Below are positions 33,651 through 41,982 of a stretch of 64,000 nucleotides of DNA, piece by piece (positions within the stretch are counted from its first letter, which is position 1; each line of letters begins with the position of its first letter). Source of the stretch: DASPLX01 sp035627375. GTDB taxonomy: Bacteria > Pseudomonadota > Gammaproteobacteria > Burkholderiales > Burkholderiaceae_D. The translations under genes were made by a program, and so were the position numbers. The notes below the pieces were generated by a model, which saw only the letters and a program-made list of their open reading frames with translations, ran no database searches and was not told the DNA's origin. The stretch is taken from positions 124,001-188,000 of the forward strand of contig DASPLX010000043.1 of assembly GCA_035627375.1 (NCBI GenBank), read 5' to 3'.

Positions 33651-35834
33651 ATGGCAGCCAACCAAGAAGCCATTTCCCCCTCTGCCGCACCGCCGCCGTT
33701 GCTGCGACCGGGCCACAATTGCTGGCGTATCGAGCATGCGCATCGCTTCGCCCTGTTGATCGACGCCGATGCCTATTTCCGCGCGGTACGCGCCGCTATC
33801 CGCGCCGCCCGGCACAGCGTGTTCATCCTCAGTTGGGATATCGACAGCCGCATGCTGCTGGTTCCCGAGGGAGCGAACGACGGTTATCCGGAGCCGCTCG
33901 GCGAATTCCTGCATGCGGTGGTTGCCGAGCGGCCGGAGTTGCATGTCTATGTGCTGAATTGGGACTTCGCGATGCTGTATGCGCTCGAGCGCGAATGGTT
34001 GCCGGCGTACAAGCCGGGCTGGAGCGCGCATCCCCGGCTGGAGTTTTTCATGGACGGCAGGCATCCGGTCGGCGCCTCTCATCATCAGAAAGTCGTGGTG
34101 ATCGACGATGCGGTCGCCTTCGTCGGCGGGCTTGATCTCACCCGCTGCCGCTGGGATACGCCGGAGCATGCGTGCGATGCGCCGCTGCGGTGCGACGCCG
34201 ACGGCCGCACGCACGCGCCGTTTCACGACGTGCAGGCGATGGCCGATGACGGTGTGGCGCGCGCGCTCGGCGAATTGGCGCGCGTACGTTGGCAGCGGGC
34301 GGCGGGACGGGGGGCGGTGCCGGCGCGACGGCCCGCTTCCGATCCCTGGCCGCAGCGGGTGGCGCCGGATATGGCGGATCTCGATATCGCCATCGCGCGC
34401 ACCGAACCGGCTTTCGGCGGCCGGCCCGGCATTGATGAGGTGCGGCAACTGCATCTCGACGCGATCGCCGCCGCACGTTCGCATCTGTTCTTCGAGAACC
34501 AGTATTTCACCTCGGCGCAGATCTCCGCCGCGTTGGCCGAACGCTTGTCCGAGGCCGACGGTCCCGACATCGTCGTCGTGATGCCGATGACCCAAAGCGG
34601 CTGGCTAGAAGACGTCACCATGGGGGTGTTGCGAGCGCGCTTGCACCGTTTTCTCAAGGCGGCCGACCGCCATGACCGCTACCGCCTGTATTGTCCCTAC
34701 CTGCCCGGGCTGGATGGAGCCTGCCTGAACGTGCATAGCAAGGTGTTCTGCGTCGACGACGATCTGTTCAGCGTCGGTTCCGCCAATCTCAGCAACCGTT
34801 CGATGGCCTTCGATACCGAATGCAACCTGGTGATCGAGGCGACGGGCAATCCGGCGGCCGGAGATCCCGCGCGGCGGCAAGCGCTGCGCGCCGGCATCGC
34901 CCGCCTGCGCAACCGGCTGCTGGGCGAGCACCTGGCGGTGGCGCCCGAGGCGATCGAAGCGGCGATGCGCGAACGCTCGCTGATCGCATCGATCGAAGCC
35001 TTGCGCCGTCCGGGGCGCACCCTGCTCCGGCTCGAGCCCGAGCTGCCGCCCGATCTCGACGCGCTGGTGCCCGATTACACCCTGATCGATCCCGAACGCC
35101 CGATGAAGCCGGAGGAATTGGCGGCCTACCTGGTGCCGGCGGAAGCGCATCGGCCGGTGCCGCGCCGCCTGGTGGCGCTCGGCATCGCGGCGGTGACGCT
35201 GGCCGTGCTGGCCCTGGCCTGGCGCTGGACGCCCCTGCGCGACTGGCTCAATCTCGGCGCCCTGGTCGCCTTCGCGCGTACGCTCGACATCCTGCCGTTC
35301 ACGCCGCTGGCGATCATGGCCGCCTACGTGATCGCCGGTCTGTTGGTGGTGCCGGTGACGCTGATGATCGCAGTGACCGGCATCGTCTTCGGTCCGCTGC
35401 AGGGCAGTTTGTATGCGATCGCCGGCACCATGCTGAGCGCCGCGGCGACTTACGGCCTCGGCCATTGGCTCGGCCGCGACACGATGACGCGCTTGCTCGG
35501 CGCGCGAATCAACCGCTTGTCCAAGCGCATCGCCCGCCGCGGCATCATCGCCATGCTCGTGGTGCGCATCTTGCCGGTGGCGCCGTTTTCGATCGTCAAC
35601 ATGATCGCCGGCGCCTCGCATATCCGGTTCCGCGATTACATGCTCGGCACCGCGATCGGCATGACGCCGGGGATCGCGATCACCGTCACCTTCGTGCATC
35701 ACCTGGCGGAAGCGATACGCAATCCGAGTTTCGGCGCGGTGGCGGTGCTGGCGCTGGTGACGGCGGCGCTGTTCGGCGCGGCGGTGGCGCTGCAGCGGCT
35801 GCTGGGCGGCAAGAAGGAGGGCGGGATGCAATGA
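33651..35834 (+). CDS. Phospholipase D domain fused to a VTT/DedA-like membrane domain
   Basis: A 727-residue fusion. Residues 20-490 form a phospholipase D/transphosphatidylase unit with two HKD motifs, HQKVVVID at H145 and HSKVFCVD at H362, followed by GSANLSNRS. Residues about 500-715 form a SNARE-associated/VTT (DedA-like) domain: a run of membrane segments containing FGPLQGSLYAIAGTML and the ARRGIIAMLVVRILPVAPF motif. The fusion suggests phospholipid synthesis or exchange coupled to lipid transport across the inner membrane. Its stop overlaps the EEP gene start (ATGA), giving a two-gene unit. In enterobacteria, PLD and EEP genes are likewise linked (clsB, ybhP). Confidence 0.88.
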   Translation: MAANQEAISPSAAPPPLLRPGHNCWRIEHAHRFALLIDADAYFRAVRAAIRAARHSVFILSWDIDSRMLLVPEGANDGYPEPLGEFLHAVVAERPELHVYVLNWDFAMLYALEREWLPAYKPGWSAHPRLEFFMDGRHPVGASHHQKVVVIDDAVAFVGGLDLTRCRWDTPEHACDAPLRCDADGRTHAPFHDVQAMADDGVARALGELARVRWQRAAGRGAVPARRPASDPWPQRVAPDMADLDIAIARTEPAFGGRPGIDEVRQLHLDAIAAARSHLFFENQYFTSAQISAALAERLSEADGPDIVVVMPMTQSGWLEDVTMGVLRARLHRFLKAADRHDRYRLYCPYLPGLDGACLNVHSKVFCVDDDLFSVGSANLSNRSMAFDTECNLVIEATGNPAAGDPARRQALRAGIARLRNRLLGEHLAVAPEAIEAAMRERSLIASIEALRRPGRTLLRLEPELPPDLDALVPDYTLIDPERPMKPEELAAYLVPAEAHRPVPRRLVALGIAAVTLAVLALAWRWTPLRDWLNLGALVAFARTLDILPFTPLAIMAAYVIAGLLVVPVTLMIAVTGIVFGPLQGSLYAIAGTMLSAAATYGLGHWLGRDTMTRLLGARINRLSKRIARRGIIAMLVVRILPVAPFSIVNMIAGASHIRFRDYMLGTAIGMTPGIAITVTFVHHLAEAIRNPSFGAVAVLALVTAALFGAAVALQRLLGGKKEGGMQ

Positions 35835-36586
35835 GGACAGGCGACGCTTGCGCGGTCGACGACCGGGCGACGGCGACGGCGACCGGCGCCGCCGCCGCGC
35901 CCTGGCCGCTGACGGTGGCCACCTACAATATCCATGGCGGGGTCGGCGCCGACGGCAAGTTCTCGCCGCGTCGCATCGCCGACGTATTGCATGAAATGCG
36001 GGCCGACGTCATCGCGTTGCAGGAAGTGCCGTTGGGCGGGCCGCATCGGCCGAACGTGCTGGCGGTCTTGCGCCAGGCGACCGGGTATGTGGCGGCGGAA
36101 GGGCCGACCGCCGACGACGCCAACGGACGCTACGGCAACGCGGTGCTCAGCCGCTTTCCGATCGCCGCGGTGCGCTCGATCGACTTGTCCTTCGGCAGCC
36201 ATGAGCCGCGCGGCGCGCTGGATGCCGATCTCGATTGCCACGGCCATCCCTTGCGCATCGTCGCCACCCATCTCGGCCTGCGGCTGGGCGAGCGGCGCGA
36301 GCAGATCCGGCGCTTGCTGCAAGTGTTCGATACGTATCGGATGCCGGTCATCCTGCTCGGCGACATCAACGAGTGGTTCGTCTGGGGCCGCTCCTTGCGC
36401 CAGCTGGTTTCCCATTTCCAGCCGGTGCCGGCGCCGGCGACCTTTCCATCGCGCTGGCCGTTGCTGGCGCTCGACCGCATCTGGATCCGCCCGCGCCATC
36501 GCCTAGTGCATGTGAAAGCGCATGCCACGTCGTTGGCGCGCATTGCTTCCGATCATCTTCCGCTGCTGGCCGCGATCGACGGTTGA
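35831..36586 (+). CDS. Endonuclease/exonuclease/phosphatase (EEP) family protein, YbhP-like
   Basis: A 251-residue metal-dependent phosphodiesterase fold. Expected motifs are VATYNIHGGVG (metal Asn), VIALQEVPLGG (metal Glu), THLGLRLGERREQ, ILLGDINEWF (catalytic Asp/Asn) and ASDHLPLLAAI (terminal Asp-His). The start is the ATG overlapping the stop of the PLD-VTT gene. This coupling matches the YbhP-ClsB gene association, so phospholipid or head-group phosphodiester hydrolysis is more likely than DNA cleavage. No signal peptide is evident. Function is inferred from neighbours. Confidence 0.86.
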   Translation: MRTGDACAVDDRATATATGAAAAPWPLTVATYNIHGGVGADGKFSPRRIADVLHEMRADVIALQEVPLGGPHRPNVLAVLRQATGYVAAEGPTADDANGRYGNAVLSRFPIAAVRSIDLSFGSHEPRGALDADLDCHGHPLRIVATHLGLRLGERREQIRRLLQVFDTYRMPVILLGDINEWFVWGRSLRQLVSHFQPVPAPATFPSRWPLLALDRIWIRPRHRLVHVKAHATSLARIASDHLPLLAAIDG

Positions 36587-36669
36587 AGCGCTTGCCCCGT
36601 GTTTGCCTCGATTTTTATCAATGACAATAAGTGCTTTTCCATCAAGGACTTAATGATTGGGGGCAAGAC

Positions 36670-36690
36670 TTGTCCACATGTTTGTCCACG
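36670..36690. repeat. Tandem TTGTCCAC repeat upstream of the first GGDEF-EAL gene
   Basis: TTGTCCACA (36670-36678) and TTGTCCACG (36682-36690) are direct repeats at 12-bp spacing. They differ from the DnaA box TTATCCACA at one or two positions. The site lies about 75-95 bp before the start of the c-di-GMP gene in an AT-rich promoter region. It may bind DnaA weakly or another regulator. Confidence 0.3.
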
Positions 36691-36763
36691 GTAAATGTGA
36701 GTAAGTGTGCATAAGAAAAAATAGAGGAGGAATACTGCGGTTGCGATGGAACGATAACCGGAA

Positions 36764-38950
36764 ATGTCTTTCCAATCAGGCGGCTTCCTCTTGTTTGCCG
36801 AGTTCAACCATTGCCTTGAAGAACTGAAGATTTTCTCCCCCGTCATGCACCGTGCCATGTCCTTCGACTATCGGTTGTTGTTCCATGCCTCTCCGGCGCC
36901 TTGCCTGGTTGTCGATGCCGACCTGATCGTCGTCGACGTCAATCGGAAATATCTCGAAACCATGTCCCGCGAGCGCGAGGCCGTGATCGGTCGCCACGTG
37001 CGCGATGCGTTATTGGTCGACGGCGACCATCCCGACTCCGGCCTCCTGCGCCTGTGCGAATCGCTGGAGCGCGTGCTGGCCAGCCGCGAACCGGACGCGA
37101 TCGTCCTCGAATGCCGACCGCGCGACGGGGATGGGGCGCCTCTTTCGCGCTGCTGGAACGTGATCGGCACCCCCTTGTTCGAGCAAGACGGCACGCTTGC
37201 CGGCGTCGTCGCTCAAGGACACGATATCTCCGAGCAAAAGCGTGTCGAGGCCGAGCTGCGCCTGAACAACGAACGCTGGGATTTCGTGATCCAGGGATCG
37301 GGCGATGCCTACTGGGACTGGGATGTCGAAAACAATATGCTGGTGTTGTCGAAACGCTGGCACGATATGCTCGGCCTGGAAGACGGCGATGTCGCCGACG
37401 AGCTGGCCGAGGCCAAGAAACGCCTGCATGCGGATGATCGCTCCATGGTGTCGGAGCAGATCAGCGCCTGCTTGCGCGGCGCCAGCGAAACCTTCTCGTG
37501 CGAATACCGCTTGCAGGCCAAGGATGGCGGCTGGAAATGGGTCTTTGCGCGCGGCAAGGTCGTGTCGCGCGGCGCGAACGGCCGCGCGCATCGCATGACG
37601 GGCACGATCACCGACATCACCGAGAAGAAGCGCTCCGAGGAACAGATCTGGCGTCAGGCCAATTTCGACGTGTTGACCGGCCTGCCGAACCGGGCGCTGT
37701 TCCGCGACCGGCTGTCGCAGGAAGTCAGCAAGGCCGAGCGCAGCGGCGAACCCCTGGCCTTGCTGTTCATCGATCTCGACCGTTTCAAGGAAGCCAACGA
37801 TTTGCTCGGCCATGACGTCGGCGACGTGTTGCTGATGCGCGCCGCCGAACGCATCAGCGCCAGCGTGCGCGCTTCCGACACCGTGGCGCGGCTCGGCGGC
37901 GACGAATTCACCGTGATCCTGCCGGAAGCGGAAAACGCGACCGCCGTCGATCACGTGGCCGAAAAGATACTCGAGACCCTGAGCAAGCCGTTCTGCCTCG
38001 GCGACGAAATGATCTATCTCTCGGCCAGCATCGGCATCACGCTGTACCCGACAGATGCCGCCGATCCGGAAGGCTTGATCCGCAACGCCGACCAGGCGAT
38101 GTATGCCGCCAAGCGGTCCGGCCGCAACCAGTACAGTTATTTCACGGCGACGCTGCAGGAAAGGGCCCGTTCGCGCCTGCGCCTGATCGCCGAATTGCGC
38201 GAGGCGCTGGCCGCCAACCAGTTCCGCGTCCACTTCCAGCCGATCATCGACTTGCGCGAGGGCCGCATCGCCAAGGCGGAGGCCTTGCTGCGCTGGTGCC
38301 ATCCGGTGCACGGCGTGTACTATCCGTCGGAGTTCATCGGCGTCGCCGAAGAGACCGGCCTGATCAACGAGATCGGCAACTGGGTGTTCATGGAATCGGC
38401 GTGGTGGTCGCAGCGCTGGTCGCGCCAGCTCGGCGCGCCGTTCCAGATCAGCGTCAATGCCTCGCCGGTGCAGTTCCACGCCGGCGAGGAGGGCGTCGAC
38501 TGGGTCAAGCACCTGAACGACCTCGGCCTGTCGCGGAATTGCATCTCGGTCGAAATCACGGAAGGCATGTTGCTCAATGCGTCGGATGACGTCAGTTCGC
38601 GCCTGCTGGAATACCGCGATGCCGGCATCCAGGTCGCGCTCGACGATTTCGGCACCGGCTATTCGTCGATGTCTTACCTGAAGAAATTCGATATCGACTA
38701 TCTGAAGATCGACCAATCCTTCGTACGCGATATGTCGCACAACCAGGGCAGCCGGACCATCGCCGAAACCATGATCATGATGGCGCACAAACTTGGGATG
38801 CGGGTGATCGCGGAAGGCATCGAAACCTCCGAGCAGCGCGAACTGCTGGCGCGCGCCGGCTGCGACTATGGCCAGGGCTTCCTGTTCTCGCGGGCGGTGG
38901 CGCCGCAGGAGCTGGAGGCGCTGTTGCAGCGTAATTCAGTGGCTGCTTGA
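36764..38950 (+). CDS. PAS-PAS-GGDEF-EAL cyclic-di-GMP signalling protein
   Basis: A 728-residue cytoplasmic protein with no membrane segment. Two PAS domains (about residues 33-155 and 165-285, the second with the PAC tail GTITDITEKKRSEEQ) precede a diguanylate cyclase and a phosphodiesterase domain. The cyclase has an intact RLGGDEF active site and an RxxD inhibitory site (RASD) five residues before it. The phosphodiesterase has KAEALLRW, EITEGM, DDFGTGYSS and the later catalytic KIDQSF and EGIE motifs. Both halves look competent, so the net direction is probably set by the PAS input. Starts at 36845 and 36857 are possible, since the first PAS begins just after. Confidence 0.9.
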   Translation: MSFQSGGFLLFAEFNHCLEELKIFSPVMHRAMSFDYRLLFHASPAPCLVVDADLIVVDVNRKYLETMSREREAVIGRHVRDALLVDGDHPDSGLLRLCESLERVLASREPDAIVLECRPRDGDGAPLSRCWNVIGTPLFEQDGTLAGVVAQGHDISEQKRVEAELRLNNERWDFVIQGSGDAYWDWDVENNMLVLSKRWHDMLGLEDGDVADELAEAKKRLHADDRSMVSEQISACLRGASETFSCEYRLQAKDGGWKWVFARGKVVSRGANGRAHRMTGTITDITEKKRSEEQIWRQANFDVLTGLPNRALFRDRLSQEVSKAERSGEPLALLFIDLDRFKEANDLLGHDVGDVLLMRAAERISASVRASDTVARLGGDEFTVILPEAENATAVDHVAEKILETLSKPFCLGDEMIYLSASIGITLYPTDAADPEGLIRNADQAMYAAKRSGRNQYSYFTATLQERARSRLRLIAELREALAANQFRVHFQPIIDLREGRIAKAEALLRWCHPVHGVYYPSEFIGVAEETGLINEIGNWVFMESAWWSQRWSRQLGAPFQISVNASPVQFHAGEEGVDWVKHLNDLGLSRNCISVEITEGMLLNASDDVSSRLLEYRDAGIQVALDDFGTGYSSMSYLKKFDIDYLKIDQSFVRDMSHNQGSRTIAETMIMMAHKLGMRVIAEGIETSEQRELLARAGCDYGQGFLFSRAVAPQELEALLQRNSVAA

Positions 38951-39220
38951 CGGCCGCCCGCGCATGGCAGCCAGATCGCCTTCGAGGCACGCGCAAGCGA
39001 CAGGGCAGCGTCGCTGTGGGGCGGCCAAAGCGCCGGCACGGCCGCGTCCCTGCGCTCGAAGGACATAACGTCAATTGACACAACTCGCGTTTGGGCAGCG
39101 CGACAAGTTTTTGGCATTTGCTTAGCACGGCAATTCGAGCATCGCGAGAGGTTTGACAGTAGCTGACTGGCGCCGGATACTCGCTTAATCGGCACAGAGA
39201 CCGCTCATCCGCAACAACGC

Positions 39221-39628
39221 ATGTCCGAACAGTTTCCTTTTCCGATCCGCCAGGAATGCCCGCCCGGCGCCTGCATCTGCGATCGCGATCGCCTGCTGGA
39301 CGATCCGCGCGGCGATTTGCGCATACTGCGGTTGACCGCGGCCGAAGAAAAGAAACTCGTCGCTCGCATCGAAAGCATCGCCTCCTATACGGAGCTGAAA
39401 CATATCCAGGAAAAGATGCATGCGCAGCTCGGCATCGTGCTGGAGATCAGGCCGAGCGTGAACGAGGTGCGCACCCTGCGCGGAATCGGCATCCGCGTTG
39501 CCGAGCAGCCAGGACTGTGCAAGAAGACCCGGCAAGCCATACCCGCCGCCGTCCGCCGCTGCCTCGAAAGACATCCGGAAATCACCTATGCGATCCTGGA
39601 TGCGCACGATCTCCTGGGCGCCGGATGA
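39221..39628 (+). CDS. Uncharacterised small cytoplasmic protein
   Basis: A 135-residue protein that I do not recognise as a named family. The N-terminus has a cysteine cluster, QECPPGACICDRDRLL. The middle is a charged helical region (TAAEEKKLVARIESIASYTELKHIQEKM) and the end is amphipathic. Composition and codon use are normal for the window, and it is flanked by real genes with a plausible start, so it is probably expressed. The two to three cysteines near the N-terminus could bind a metal. Its 3' end faces the Bcr/CflA gene at 13 bp distance. Confidence 0.6.
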   Translation: MSEQFPFPIRQECPPGACICDRDRLLDDPRGDLRILRLTAAEEKKLVARIESIASYTELKHIQEKMHAQLGIVLEIRPSVNEVRTLRGIGIRVAEQPGLCKKTRQAIPAAVRRCLERHPEITYAILDAHDLLGAG

Positions 39629-39640
39629 ACACCCGGACGG

Positions 39641-40897
39641 CTAGTCGAGCTCGACGCTTTCCCAAGCATTGAGATCGCGTTGCGACATCCGTGTCCGGTA
39701 GGCGCGGCCGATCAGCCACAGCGTCAATGCCGTCGCGGCGCAGGCCAGTTGCCCGAACGCGAGCCCGAGCGTCGATCGGGACAGGACGGGCGCCACGGCG
39801 CCGGCCACGATGGCGCCGAGGATCGTCACGGCCGAACTCTGGCACGAGGCGGCGATGCCGCGGATCTCCGGGAACAGGTCGAGCACCATCAGTGTCGCGC
39901 CGGGCGCCACGATCGACATGCCGAAGGTATAGAAGAACAGCGGCGCCACCGACCACGGCAGCGCCGGCGGGAAGAACAGGTGATAGGCGGCGTTGGCGCC
40001 GGCCGCGCCCAGCAGGAGAAAGAAGCCGATCCGGACCTGGGCATCGATGGACAGCTTGCCGGCCAGCCGATTGGCGGTGAGGGCCCCGCAAAAGACGCCG
40101 GACACGGCCGGAATGAAGAGCCAGCCGAAGTCGCCGCTGCCGAGTCCCAAGTGCCGCGTGATGAAGGCCGGCGCCGACGAGATGAACAGGAACAGGCCGG
40201 CGAAATTGAAGGCCACCGTGCCGGATTTCAGATGGAACAGCGGCGAGCGGAATACCTGCCGGTAGCTGTGGAACAGGAATCGCGGGCTGAGCTTTTGCCG
40301 CTTTTCCGGCGGCAGCGATTCGGGCAGGCGCTTCCAGCAATACCAGAGCAGCAGCACGGCGTACGCGAACAGGAACAGGAAAATCGAACGCCAGTCGAAG
40401 ATGCGCACGATGGCGCCGCCGAGGATGGGGGCGATGGCCGGCGCGATCGAGAAAATCATCGTCACCAGCGACAGCAGGCGTTCCGCCGCCGGGCCGGCAT
40501 GCAAGTCGCGGATGATCGCGCGGCCGATCACGATGCCGGCGCCGGCCGAGACGCCTTGCAGGATGCGGAAGGCCCACAGGTATTGCACGCTATGCGCCGC
40601 GGCGCAGCCGAGCGAGGCGACTGCGAATACCGCGAGCCAGCCGAGAATGATGTTGCGCCGCCCGAAGGCATCCGACAGCGCCCCGTGCCATAGCGTCATG
40701 ATGCCGAAGGCCAGCATATAGACGGACAGCGTCTGCTGCACTTCGAGCGTGCTTGCGCCCAGGCTTTGTTCGATGTTCGGAAAGGCCGGCAAATAAGTGT
40801 CGATCGAGAACGGACCGAGCATCGCGAGCGCGGCAAGTATTGTGGCGAGGCCGGCGGTGCCGGCGGCGGAGGGCGGGGGCGACGGCTGGTCGGACAT
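39641..40897 (-). CDS. Bcr/CflA family MFS drug exporter
   Basis: A 418-residue transporter with twelve predicted membrane segments. The N-terminal ILAALAMLGPFSIDTYLPAFP is typical of Bcr/CflA (drug:H+ antiporter DHA1). GALSDAFGRRNIIL is the conserved loop 2-3 motif, and the QGVSAGAGIVIGRAIIRDL stretch resembles motif C. It should export small drugs such as bicyclomycin or chloramphenicol-like molecules, sulfonamides or dipeptides. It is a single gene, divergent from tesB and convergent with the small protein gene. No link to the biosynthetic operon 8 kb away can be shown. Confidence 0.9.
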   Translation of the reverse strand: MSDQPSPPPSAAGTAGLATILAALAMLGPFSIDTYLPAFPNIEQSLGASTLEVQQTLSVYMLAFGIMTLWHGALSDAFGRRNIILGWLAVFAVASLGCAAAHSVQYLWAFRILQGVSAGAGIVIGRAIIRDLHAGPAAERLLSLVTMIFSIAPAIAPILGGAIVRIFDWRSIFLFLFAYAVLLLWYCWKRLPESLPPEKRQKLSPRFLFHSYRQVFRSPLFHLKSGTVAFNFAGLFLFISSAPAFITRHLGLGSGDFGWLFIPAVSGVFCGALTANRLAGKLSIDAQVRIGFFLLLGAAGANAAYHLFFPPALPWSVAPLFFYTFGMSIVAPGATLMVLDLFPEIRGIAASCQSSAVTILGAIVAGAVAPVLSRSTLGLAFGQLACAATALTLWLIGRAYRTRMSQRDLNAWESVELD

Positions 40898-41064
40898 GGG
40901 GCAAAAGGGTAGGCGGGCAAGCCATGATGATAGTCCACATCGTGAAATCGCGTATTTCGCCCCGGCGCCGGCCGGCCTGACCGAGGGAGTCGTCTAACCC
41001 ATCCCGGAGAATGGCGATATAGTGTTCTCTTCGTCGATAGAACATCGCTTCCAGCCATACCAGC

Positions 41065-41943
41065 ATGACCAGCATGACCAGCACATCCGAAACCCCATTG
41101 TTCAACACCGAGGAAATCGTTCAACTCATGCGGCCGGAACAGACCGGCCCCGACCGCTTCCGGGGACAGAGCCGGCCGATCGGCAGCCCGAACGTATTCG
41201 GCGGACAAGTGCTCGGCCAGTCGCTCTATGCGGCCGCCGTCACCGTCGAGAACCGCCGCCCGCATTCGCTGCATGCGCTCTTCATCCTGCCCGGCAACCA
41301 CAGTCTGCCGATCGACTACGAAGTCGAACGCGTGCGCGACGGCGGCAGCTTCAGCACCCGGCGGGTGGTCGCCTTGCAGGAAGGCAAGCGCATCTTCGTG
41401 ATGTCGGCCTCGTTCCAGACCGAAGAAGAGGGCTTGACGCACCAGGTGCCGGCGCCCATCAGCGCCGAACCCGAGACCCTGCCCTCCGGGCTCGCGCTGT
41501 GGAAGGAGCGGGTCGAGGCGGCCGGGCGCCGGTATTATCCGGCGCCGGTCGATTTCCGCGCCGATCACAAGGGCCATATCTTCGGCGGCCATCCGAGCGG
41601 CTTGCTCAAGCAGGTCTGGACCAAGACGCCGGTCGCGCTGCCGGGCGACCGGCTTACCCACGAGACCATGCTGGCCTATGTCTCCGATTACGGCCTGCTC
41701 TGGACCGCCTTGCAGCCGCACGGCATTTCGATGGGCGATCCGCGCCTGCAGATCGCCAGCCTCGACCATGTGATCTGGTTCCACCGCCCATTCCGCATGG
41801 ACGAATGGCTGTTGTTCGCGATGGAGAGCACGAATGCCTCGGGCGGCCGCGGGTTGTGCCACGCGAAGATCTATGACCGCAACGGCGCGCTGGTGGCCAG
41901 CGTCGCGCAGGAAGGCCTGATCCGGATCCGCGCGGGGAAATGA
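41065..41943 (+). CDS. tesB: Acyl-CoA thioesterase II
   Basis: A 292-residue double hot-dog thioesterase. FGGQVLGQSLYAAAVTV and HALFILPGNHSLPIDYEVERVRDGGSFSTRRVVA are conserved in the N-terminal half. The C-terminal half has DYGLLWTAL (catalytic Asp), then SLDHVIWFHRPFRMDEWLL and GRGLCHAKIYDRNGALVASVAQEGLIR. It hydrolyses medium- and long-chain acyl-CoA. The gene begins with a tandem 9-mer ATGACCAGC-ATGACCAGC, so two starts three codons apart are possible (41065, 41074). It stands alone between divergent and convergent neighbours. Confidence 0.93.
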   Translation: MTSMTSTSETPLFNTEEIVQLMRPEQTGPDRFRGQSRPIGSPNVFGGQVLGQSLYAAAVTVENRRPHSLHALFILPGNHSLPIDYEVERVRDGGSFSTRRVVALQEGKRIFVMSASFQTEEEGLTHQVPAPISAEPETLPSGLALWKERVEAAGRRYYPAPVDFRADHKGHIFGGHPSGLLKQVWTKTPVALPGDRLTHETMLAYVSDYGLLWTALQPHGISMGDPRLQIASLDHVIWFHRPFRMDEWLLFAMESTNASGGRGLCHAKIYDRNGALVASVAQEGLIRIRAGK

Positions 41944-41982
41944 GAGGCGCCCTGGGCGCGGACCGCCGTTTTGGCAGCCGCC

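Noticed and set aside
36670..36690. Replication origin
   Set aside because: Only two imperfect DnaA-like boxes, with no dnaA, dnaN, gidA or parAB gene and no AT-rich unwinding element beside them.
41065..41082. Tandem ATGACCAGC at the tesB start as a functional repeat
   Set aside because: A single 9-bp in-frame duplication that merely adds three codons; no sign of a longer repeat array.
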